A stretch of DNA of 6,188 bases, from NCBI GenBank assembly GCA_016194725.1, contig JACQAW010000287.1:1-6188 (forward strand), read 5' to 3'. This document shows, one piece after another, positions 1 through 4,650 of this stretch. The stretch is from Deltaproteobacteria bacterium (GTDB taxonomy: Bacteria; Bdellovibrionota; UBA1018; UBA923). Below the pieces are notes generated by a model. It was not told the DNA's origin. It saw only the letters and a program-made list of their open reading frames with translations, and made no database searches. Each line of letters starts with the position of its first letter. The stretch's first letter is position 1. The translations under genes were made by a program, and so were the position numbers.

Positions 1-261
1 ATGCACGTTAGGCAGTGCTCTTCCCAGCAGCTTGGCGAGTTGATAAAGCGACTCAGGTTTCTGATCTCGAATAGCCTGAATGAGTCTGATTCGTTCGGCG
101 CCAAAGATCTTTGACAGCCAGGAAATGTCCGGAAACGATAAAACCAGATCGTAGCCATCTTCTTTAAGTTTTTTCTTCTCTGCCGCCTTCCAGCTTTTGA
201 TCACGTCGTCTCGAAACTGACCGTTGTCCTGGACCTTAATTTTGAATTTTCTTACTTTCAT
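1..261 (-). CDS. tumA: TumA-like antitoxin, HVO_A0114-family winged-helix DNA-binding protein (3' end beyond window)
   Basis: The minus-strand frame opens with ATG at 261 and stays open for 87 codons to the window edge, so the C-terminus is missing. Residues about 45-87 form a winged-helix DNA-binding domain: a leader around FGAERIRLIQAIRD, then SLYQLAKLLGRALPNVH. This is the typical 'SIRELARLLGR-(x)-NVH' recognition-helix pattern of the HVO_A0114/COG4190 family of putative regulators. Members of that family are the antitoxin partners of TumE-type toxins. The start overlaps the toxin stop by 4 bp (ATGA), and a GGAGG Shine-Dalgarno lies inside the toxin's last codons, so the two are translationally coupled. 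The expected role, inferred from the family, is to neutralise the toxin and to autorepress the operon, perhaps at the palindromes upstream of the toxin. The basic N-terminal segment (residues 1-35) is rich in Lys. Confidence 0.82.
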   Translation of the reverse strand, partial: MKVRKFKIKVQDNGQFRDDVIKSWKAAEKKKLKEDGYDLVLSFPDISWLSKIFGAERIRLIQAIRDQKPESLYQLAKLLGRALPNVH

Positions 262-533
262 ACCAAACCTCCGAGATTCCTAATTTCTGCCGTGAAGTCG
301 TCATATAATTTTTCAACATTCACGAATCGATAACTCTTTTCGACGCCGTCAATGTGGCAATGATCTTGCTTCCCGTGATGATTGTCGAAAAGAACTCGGC
401 ACGTCCCTTTCTCAACCCAAGCAAAACGATATCTGACGCCGTGCGGCCGCCAACGATCAGGCTCGATCTCATCAATCGCGATCTCGATAAAGCTTCCGTC
501 TGGCAGGTCGCGACGTGCGAGCTTCGGGCTCAT
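258..533 (-). CDS. tumE: TumE-family toxin (DUF6516)
   Basis: A 91-residue protein, close to the usual size of the family. The family signature covers residues 34-80: RYRFAWV, then a strand ending in FDN (49-51), a His-rich stretch (HHGKQDHCHIDG, 52-63) and a C-terminal helix, VEKLYDDFTAEI. The DN plus clustered His pattern is characteristic of TumE/DUF6516 proteins. These are annotated as toxins of type II toxin-antitoxin pairs, with a proposed RNA-targeting action that this sequence cannot show. ATG at 533 is chosen because AGGA lies 7 nt upstream. The gene is followed with a 4-bp overlap by the HVO_A0114-like antitoxin, giving a toxin-first order. It lies downstream of, and in the same orientation as, the mobilization genes, so it probably acts as an addiction module for the element. 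Two palindromes immediately upstream suggest autoregulation. Confidence 0.85.
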   Translation of the reverse strand: MSPKLARRDLPDGSFIEIAIDEIEPDRWRPHGVRYRFAWVEKGTCRVLFDNHHGKQDHCHIDGVEKSYRFVNVEKLYDDFTAEIRNLGGLV

Positions 534-542
534 ATAGTTATC

Positions 543-580
543 CTATCATGATAGTTATTGTGACTCAATAAGTATACTTA
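543..580 (-). promoter_or_regulatory. Paired palindromes upstream of tumE: candidate TA operator/promoter
   Basis: Two perfect 12-bp palindromes lie just upstream of the toxin ATG: CTATCATGATAG at 543-554 and TAAGTATACTTA at 569-580. Their centres are 26 bp apart, about 2.5 helical turns. On the minus strand a TTGAGT hexamer (563-568) lies 17 bp from TAGGAT (540-545), a weak sigma70-like pair with 4/6 matches each. TATACT inside the outer palindrome is an alternative -10. The two palindromes differ in sequence apart from shared TAT and A/T symmetry, so they may bind one dimer with relaxed specificity or two different proteins. The position fits antitoxin autorepression. The palindromes are seen directly; their function is inferred. 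Confidence 0.5.
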
Positions 581-701
581 CGGGGTTTTGTAGGGAGTGG
601 GAGCTGCGGAGATTGCCTTGTAAGTTACTGATTTTATTTGGTATAAAAGAAATGGCTGGTTTGATTACCATCGAACAAATTCCGCTACTTACGTCCAATT
701 C

Positions 702-718
702 TGTCCTATTTTAGGACA
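702..718. repeat. Inverted repeat (7-bp stem, 3-nt loop) downstream of the coupling-protein gene
   Basis: TGTCCTA (702-708) and TAGGACA (712-718) are perfect inverted arms around a TTT loop, starting 31 bp beyond the coupling-protein stop codon. It could weakly terminate the mobilization operon. However, no T-run follows on the minus strand, so it is not a canonical intrinsic terminator, and an operator site is equally possible. The rest of the 534-748 intergenic stretch shows no convincing gene. Confidence 0.4.
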
Positions 719-748
719 AGCACCTGCGTCATGCAATGCCTATCGTTG

Positions 749-2134
749 TTACTTTACCCAGATAGGGTACCAGGGATGCTGCTGCTCTTTGGCTTTTCTC
801 AGCAAGTCCCGAATTTCCTCGACCGTCAGTGACTCTGGAACCTTTTCTTCACGATCCCGCTCAATTTCAACACCATGAACCGGCGTCTCATTAACACCAC
901 AGATCAGCCTTTCCTCTACCCGATTACTCGCCGTGCCGGTCGCCATGCCGCCAGCCGTTTGATAGGTGCTGCTCACTACGGATTTCGTGCCGAAGCTGCG
1001 TGCCAGCTTTTCGCAATCATCGGCACTGTTGAGCCGAAAAACGATCTGGGTGTTGATGTTGCCGGTGACTTGCCCTTCAAACGTCGGGCTCACCTTGATT
1101 AGATCTGACAGAGTCTGGTGCGCAAGCGTTACGAGAAAACCGCTCGACCTACCTTTATTGAGAAACGAGATGAAGCTTTCGGTGCCGAAGGCGTCGAACT
1201 CGTCGATAAATACTGAAAAGTAGCCTTTTGTCTTTAATTCGGGACTGCGTTTCCGCAGTCCCGAGATCAGGATAATCTCTTGCGTTAGAAGTCGGCCGAT
1301 CCGGGAGCTCTGAACGAGCTTCCCCTCGGTCGGCAGATCGACGAATAAAATCTTCCCACTTTGGACAATGTCTAGGATAGAAACTGGCCTACGCAATTTG
1401 CTTTCATCGCAGCCCAGCACCTCGCGCCATTCGCCGTGTGCCAGATTAAATAGGTCGTAGAAAAGACCTTCGATGTTCTTTTCCTTGGTTTCGCCAGCGA
1501 TTCGCTTAAGCTCTTCGACCAAATGCGTAACAGTGAACCCGTCGGGATGAATCCGCACAAGCGCTTCAAAAGCCCTGAGCAATGCCGCTTCGCACGCCTT
1601 CGCATAATGCGGCTCACTATAGATCGCCGAGTTGAAAAACTTAGTTTGAAGCTCCGAGGTATTGCCCAGGCCGCACGGGTTCCAAATGATGCTTTCATCG
1701 GGATAGGTCGCCGACAAAAGATGCAAATCGGCCTCACGGCCGATCTTGGCACAGTACGAGCGCACCCGCTCATAGAACTGGCGTTCACCCTTCGGATCAA
1801 CAATGAGTGCACCCATTCCGCGCCTAAGGTCGCCCCAAAGGATGTGCTCCATACAGACCGTTTTGCCGGACCCCGTGGTTCCCATAATCTGGGTTGGCAT
1901 CGTGCGCGAAAGATCGGTAAGAGAAATTGGTCCCAGGCGAATCGAGTCTTCACGACGTCGCAAAGCGCCAGCGCAGTCGCGCAGACCTCTATAGATGGAA
2001 GGCCCTGCTTTGACGACTCCTGCCGTGAGCAGAACCAGCCCCAGCGTTCCGCCCAGCAGAAGTTGCTCGGATGTTGCCGATTTAAGTATTGGGGATAAAC
2101 CGCTCGGATGGTGAATGCCGACTTTCGTTTTCAT
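749..2134 (-). CDS. Type IV coupling protein, VirD4/TraD/TrwB-like ATPase
   Basis: A 461-residue membrane-anchored AAA+-type ATPase that would link the relaxase-DNA complex to the T4SS channel at the inner membrane. In the numbering from the ATG at 2134, a hydrophobic segment at about 24-43 is the single evident membrane span. Walker A (GTTGSGKT) is at 85-92, DPKG at 113-116, Walker B (VFIDEFDAFG) at 308-317 and the AHQT motif at 338-341, all in the order of the TrwB/TraD family. The protein is short for the family, which is usually above 500 residues, with only one obvious membrane helix and a short C-terminal tail. An in-frame TTG at 2155 would add 7 residues. The ATG at 2134 is preferred because it forms a TGATG overlap with the relaxase stop and has AAAAGGG about 7 nt upstream. 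The relaxase upstream is its likely cargo partner, as in the CloDF13 MobC/MobB pair. Confidence 0.9.
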   Translation of the reverse strand: MKTKVGIHHPSGLSPILKSATSEQLLLGGTLGLVLLTAGVVKAGPSIYRGLRDCAGALRRREDSIRLGPISLTDLSRTMPTQIMGTTGSGKTVCMEHILWGDLRRGMGALIVDPKGERQFYERVRSYCAKIGREADLHLLSATYPDESIIWNPCGLGNTSELQTKFFNSAIYSEPHYAKACEAALLRAFEALVRIHPDGFTVTHLVEELKRIAGETKEKNIEGLFYDLFNLAHGEWREVLGCDESKLRRPVSILDIVQSGKILFVDLPTEGKLVQSSRIGRLLTQEIILISGLRKRSPELKTKGYFSVFIDEFDAFGTESFISFLNKGRSSGFLVTLAHQTLSDLIKVSPTFEGQVTGNINTQIVFRLNSADDCEKLARSFGTKSVVSSTYQTAGGMATGTASNRVEERLICGVNETPVHGVEIERDREEKVPESLTVEEIRDLLRKAKEQQHPWYPIWVK

Positions 2135-2868
2135 CACAGGACCCTTTTCGTACAAATGTCGAGCAGCCCGTGCGGTGAGTGAACGCGGGGCGAATCACTC
2201 ATTAGCGAGTCCAGTTCGACCAGGCCGAAAGCAGGTTTTGATGGAGCGTGTACAAGACAGGCCCGGATTGCCTCGAAGAGCTTTCGATTCGTCGCAATGA
2301 AAAATACGAGCGGCACACCTTCGACGCGCTGCCACTCCTTAAGGATCGACACGAACCGACTCTTACCTTTAAGACTGTTTTCGATCTCAATCGCAAACGA
2401 AGTTCCAGTGGTGTCGAATTGAAAAATGCCGTCGGGGATCTGGGGATAGTTATCCTTGAGCGACTTCTCAGGGATCCAAACACCATCCCAAAGCGCACTG
2501 AGCCGCAAGCGCACATCGGTCACAATTCGGTCATGCACCAGAGTCGCAGGGTCAACTTTTTTTGATTGCGGAACATCGAACGGACTCGACTCTTGCGCGA
2601 GCTTCCGCCCCATTTCAGTGACTCTCAGAAGATGATGCTTTGTTAAGCCGAGCTGGATCTCAGCTCTGAGAAGCCCCGCTTTTTTGAGCTTGATGATCCG
2701 ACGTCTGGCATTTCTTGGGTCATGACCCTGAAAATAAAACCGCTCAATCTGCTCATACATTAGGAATTGCTGTTCATAGCAGCACCTAAGAATCGCGATG
2801 TCTCTTGGCTGAAGAATGAACCTCTGTGCACCGATCTGATATGTGGATTTTAATTCCTCAAGTTGCAT
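2134..2868 (-). CDS. MOBC-type relaxase, replication-relaxation family (PF13814-like)
   Basis: A 244-residue protein with an N-terminal winged helix at about 20-70 (LQPRDIAILRCC, MYEQIERFYF and a basic helix RRRIIKLKKAGLL). A restriction-endonuclease-like domain follows at about 105-200: VHDRIVTDVRLRL (111-123), IPDG (144-147), then AIEIENSLKGKSRF (159-172). D146, E161/E163 and K167 fit a PD-(D/E)xK-type active site. This architecture matches replication-relaxation proteins and the MOBC relaxases (pAD1 TraX, CloDF13 MobC), which nick DNA at oriT with a nuclease fold unrelated to HUH relaxases. ATG at 2868 is supported by a very strong TAGGAGG 5 nt upstream (2874-2880). The gene overlaps the coupling-protein start by 1 bp (TGATG). 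A purely regulatory plasmid-replication role remains possible because the family is loosely defined. A catalytic role is inferred from the residues seen. Confidence 0.75.
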   Translation of the reverse strand: MQLEELKSTYQIGAQRFILQPRDIAILRCCYEQQFLMYEQIERFYFQGHDPRNARRRIIKLKKAGLLRAEIQLGLTKHHLLRVTEMGRKLAQESSPFDVPQSKKVDPATLVHDRIVTDVRLRLSALWDGVWIPEKSLKDNYPQIPDGIFQFDTTGTSFAIEIENSLKGKSRFVSILKEWQRVEGVPLVFFIATNRKLFEAIRACLVHAPSKPAFGLVELDSLMSDSPRVHSPHGLLDICTKRVL

Positions 2869-3157
2869 CCCGGCCTCCTATATCTTCCCTGGTCCCATTC
2901 CCCATGTTTTTAACCAACTCACCCAGTACCAACCCACCCCCAGCCAAAGTTTTGCGTTCCTGAACTTTTGTTTTGGCCTGTAGCTGTTTTTGCAGACCAC
3001 ACAACACCTGTCGTTGGGGGTGTGTGGTCTGCAAAAACGAGCGGAAGGCCTCGCGAACGAAGTTCGCGATTGATTTAGGAAACTTTGGCTGGGGGCTGAC
3101 ACCAGAGGTGACATGCCTTCGGGTCAGGTTCGGTGTCACCCAAACAGTCATGCTCAT
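2858..3157 (-). CDS. Possible 99-residue hypothetical protein bridging the lipoprotein and relaxase genes
   Basis: No recognised family. The ATG at 3157 overlaps the lipoprotein stop by 4 bp (ATGA) and has GGGAG 7 nt upstream. The stop lies 11 bp inside the relaxase gene, so the ORF would keep the unbroken chain of overlaps seen across the operon. The product is basic and polar, with likely helices around residues 25-43 and 50-72 and a Gly-rich stretch at 73-77. It has no signal peptide or membrane span. Against it, the ORF contains an 18-bp perfect inverted repeat, another hairpin and repeated GGTGACA motifs. The stretch may therefore be a structured transfer origin that merely happens to be open. 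It could be a small accessory nicking protein, but no domain supports that. Confidence 0.38.
   Translation of the reverse strand: MSMTVWVTPNLTRRHVTSGVSPQPKFPKSIANFVREAFRSFLQTTHPQRQVLCGLQKQLQAKTKVQERKTLAGGGLVLGELVKNMGNGTREDIGGRDAT
2986..3038. repeat. 18-bp perfect inverted repeat: candidate oriT
   Basis: GTTTTTGCAGACCACACA (2986-3003) is repeated perfectly inverted as TGTGTGGTCTGCAAAAAC (3021-3038), around a 17-nt G-rich spacer. It lies 118 bp upstream of the relaxase start. Large inverted repeats beside relaxase genes commonly mark transfer origins. The T-run lies on the outer 5' side of the stem, the opposite of an intrinsic terminator, so termination is unlikely. No nic site can be assigned from the sequence. 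Confidence 0.5.
3051..3069. repeat. Short perfect hairpin, 8-bp stem
   Basis: TCGCGAAC (3051-3058) and GTTCGCGA (3062-3069) flank a 3-nt GAA loop. It sits 12 bp from the larger inverted repeat, adding to the structure of this leader region. It may be a protein-binding site within a transfer origin or a chance feature of the small ORF. Confidence 0.4.
3097..3140. repeat. Clustered GGTGACA/TGACACC motifs
   Basis: TGACACC (3097-3103) pairs with GGTGTCA (3132-3138), and GGTGACA (3107-3113) pairs with TGTCACC (3134-3140). Two alternative stems can therefore share the same right arm, GGTGTCACC. Three copies of one heptamer-like motif in 44 bp suggest iterated binding sites next to the candidate oriT. 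The repeats are seen directly; the role is speculative. Confidence 0.35.
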
Positions 3158-3657
3158 TTGGCAGCTCCCGAGGTTAATCCGGTTACTGGTCTCGCCATAA
3201 GCTCAGCCTGGCGCTTGATGCGATAGACTTTATGCGGCTCATGAAGCGAGCCGTCTTCTGAAATTGTGTCAGGCTCGCGCAGCTCTTCAACGACCAAGGG
3301 CTTGAGTCTTTCGCGGACAAACGCGGGAAGGTCCTGGCTTGGCGGCGATACAGAAAATTCCTGAGGCTTTAGATCAATCCTCATCCCATTTTGAGCAGGA
3401 GTTTTGGGTTCAGGAACTTCGCTGTCGTCATGGATGAGCAGCCCTGCGATGCCGCCCACGACTACACCGACAAGTCCAAAAATGAGAGTATTCAATCCCC
3501 TGCTCTCAGAGTTCGGTGAGAACACTGCGCCGCCCACTCCTCCACCAACACCCCCGATTCCCACACCCATAAGGATTCGTTTTCTTGGTGCCATGGCACA
3601 CCCGGAAACGAGACTTATACAGAGCAACGCAGTCAGGATTATATTTGGAAGTTTCAT
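3154..3657 (-). CDS. TraV-like T4SS outer-membrane lipoprotein with glycine zipper
   Basis: A 167-residue lipoprotein. The signal peptide MKLPNIILTALLCISLVSGC ends in the lipobox VSGC, with C20 as the acylation site. Ala at +2 predicts outer-membrane sorting. Gly-rich zipper segments follow at about 31-46 (GVGIGGVGGGVGGAVF) and 60-75 (FGLVGVVVGGIAGLLI), separated by a short polar loop. The last 80 residues are soluble, with a Pro-rich linker and a conserved-looking PHKVYRI near the end. The function is inferred mainly from position: it follows the TraK- and TraB-like genes in the order of F-type operons, where TraV is the lipoprotein of the outer-membrane core complex. Homology to TraV itself cannot be shown here. 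The start overlaps the upstream stop by 1 bp (TGATG), with GAGGT 9 nt upstream. Confidence 0.7.
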   Translation of the reverse strand: MKLPNIILTALLCISLVSGCAMAPRKRILMGVGIGGVGGGVGGAVFSPNSESRGLNTLIFGLVGVVVGGIAGLLIHDDSEVPEPKTPAQNGMRIDLKPQEFSVSPPSQDLPAFVRERLKPLVVEELREPDTISEDGSLHEPHKVYRIKRQAELMARPVTGLTSGAAK

Positions 3658-4409
3658 CAGAAGCGCACCTCTTCATCGAGGTACAACGAGACCTTCGTGT
3701 CTGGCTCAACAACTAGAATGGGTTTCTCTTTGGTAGCATCTTCGATGAACTTTTTACTCTGATCGGCTGCTGTCTGTGCGACGCCTTGGAGAATGCCGTT
3801 TCGCGAGCCTGCCTGGGACTGCGAAAATCCAAATGCGCTTTGACTCGTGGATTGCTGAGAGGCGGCGTAGCCCGAGATAAATGAGCCGGCAATGCTGCCA
3901 GCGATCATGAGCGCCTTGCTCGAAACCACCTGGGCTTTCAGGCCGTACCCACCGACGTCATCAAGTGCAGTTCCTTTGATTGGCAGAACTTTACCAGAGC
4001 GAAAAATCAGCCGGTCAAAGTCGATAAAGAGCCGACCCTCGCTCGATCCCTGCTTGGCCTGGCCGAGGATTCTCAGGCCCGAAAAAAGCCCCTGGCCATC
4101 ATCCATAGTTACGATGGCGGGTGAGCCTTCCGGCCCTACAATGAGTCTGTTTGCCGTCTGGCCCGATAGAACTCTACCAGCTACCGAGCGGAGCGGCAGA
4201 TCATCGGCATGCACCTGATAAAGCCTTTGGCGCTTTTTGGGTTCGTCTGAGTCTGCCTTTTCTGTGTGCCCCTTAAGTTTGAAACCGAGCACGCGCACTC
4301 GTTCTTCGATCTTGTCGCCCTGACTATTGATGCGTTGCACATCGGCATTAAAGTCAGATGCACCTGCGGTCGTCGCAAAAATGAGTGAGATACCGAACTT
4401 CCACTTCAT
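3657..4409 (-). CDS. TraB/VirB10-like T4SS core protein, reduced periplasmic form
   Basis: A 250-residue protein that begins with a cleavable-looking Sec signal (MKWKFGISLIFATTAGA, AGA before residue 18). The VirB10/TraB beta-barrel domain spans about 68-246: LPLRSVAGRVLSGQTANRL (71-89), GLRILGQAKQ (111-120), RLFIDFDRLIFRSGKVLPIKG (126-146) and DDVGGYGLKAQVV (150-162). A hydrophobic Gly/Ala helix follows (164-182), then a Ser/Gln-rich loop and a second amphipathic helix, which together match the antenna region of VirB10. The closing strand is ILVVEPDTKVSLYL. VirB10 relatives are usually 350-480 residues, with a cytoplasmic tail, one inner-membrane helix and a Pro-rich linker, and all of these are missing here. 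Its role would be in the outer-membrane core complex with the TraK- and TraV-like neighbours. It overlaps both of them (ATGA upstream, TGATG downstream). Confidence 0.78.
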   Translation of the reverse strand: MKWKFGISLIFATTAGASDFNADVQRINSQGDKIEERVRVLGFKLKGHTEKADSDEPKKRQRLYQVHADDLPLRSVAGRVLSGQTANRLIVGPEGSPAIVTMDDGQGLFSGLRILGQAKQGSSEGRLFIDFDRLIFRSGKVLPIKGTALDDVGGYGLKAQVVSSKALMIAGSIAGSFISGYAASQQSTSQSAFGFSQSQAGSRNGILQGVAQTAADQSKKFIEDATKEKPILVVEPDTKVSLYLDEEVRF

Positions 4410-4648
4410 TCGTGTGACTTCACTTTCAAGTCGAGCACCAAGGCCGTGACTACCCTGGGAGCTGGTCCAATTTCGACTATAAGGTTCACGCTGCCAGTGG
4501 ACGTTTCAAGGGCCAAATTGGTTTTACCGCTCTTCTGCAGCGGCTTGACGAGAATAGCGCTACTGCGAGTTTTAGCTTCGGGCGAAATCACCAACTTGCC
4601 ATTAGCGGAACTTCTACCTCGCTGGGCACCATAGATCCAACACAAAAC
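4406..4648 (-). pseudogene. TraK/VirB9-like T4SS protein, 5'-truncated fragment
   Basis: The reading frame is open from 4648 to a TGA at 4406-4408 and is closed upstream by TAG at 4649-4651. Its only start candidate is a TTG at 4645 with no good ribosome site. The 79 residues from that TTG contain GKLVISPEAK followed by ILVKPLQKSGKTNLALETSTGSVNLIVEI. This corresponds to the 'VKP...TNL.V.T' core of the VirB9/TrbG/TraK N-terminal domain. The signal peptide and first strands are absent, so the gene has lost its 5' end. The C-terminal beta-sandwich of full VirB9 is also absent, because the frame ends shortly after the core. It overlaps the TraB-like start by 4 bp (ATGA), and the K-B-V order supports the identity. 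The lost part lies across the breakpoint near 4585-4650. An intact short TraK cannot be excluded if the plus-strand join is an assembly error. Confidence 0.62.
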
Positions 4649-4650
4649 CT
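4585..4650. other. Probable recombination or assembly breakpoint between two head-to-head truncated genes
   Basis: The minus-strand traK-like fragment and the plus-strand exported-protein frame both lack a start, and their 5' ends meet here. The plus frame is open back to 4418 but contains no ATG, GTG or TTG before 4835, while its protein-like character clearly extends upstream to about 4600. No promoter, transposon end or obvious repeat marks the exact join, so the position is approximate. Confidence 0.55.

Noticed and set aside
652..714. Plus-strand mini-ORF of 20 codons starting at ATG 652, behind a promoter-like TTGTAA-18-TATAAA (618-647).
   Set aside because: It has no clear ribosome site and ends inside the TGTCCTA/TAGGACA palindrome. 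It has no recognisable product and faces the convergent coupling-protein gene. It is most likely chance in an AT-rich spacer.
1523..2098. Plus-strand open frame of 191 codons, and other frames opposite the coupling-protein gene.
   Set aside because: They lie antisense to a gene with complete Walker A and B motifs. Their products are Arg/Pro/Ser-rich with no domain, typical of shadow frames.
2986..3038. Rho-independent terminator or integron attC interpretation of the 18-bp inverted repeat.
   Set aside because: T-runs precede rather than follow the stem on either strand, which does not fit a terminator. There is no GTTRRRY-type core site, no unpaired-base asymmetry and no cassette-like gene beside it, as attC would require.
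2973..3200. Plus-strand 75-codon frame across the repeat region.
   Set aside because: It is antisense to the operon, has no ribosome site, and its Cys/Trp-rich product resembles no family.
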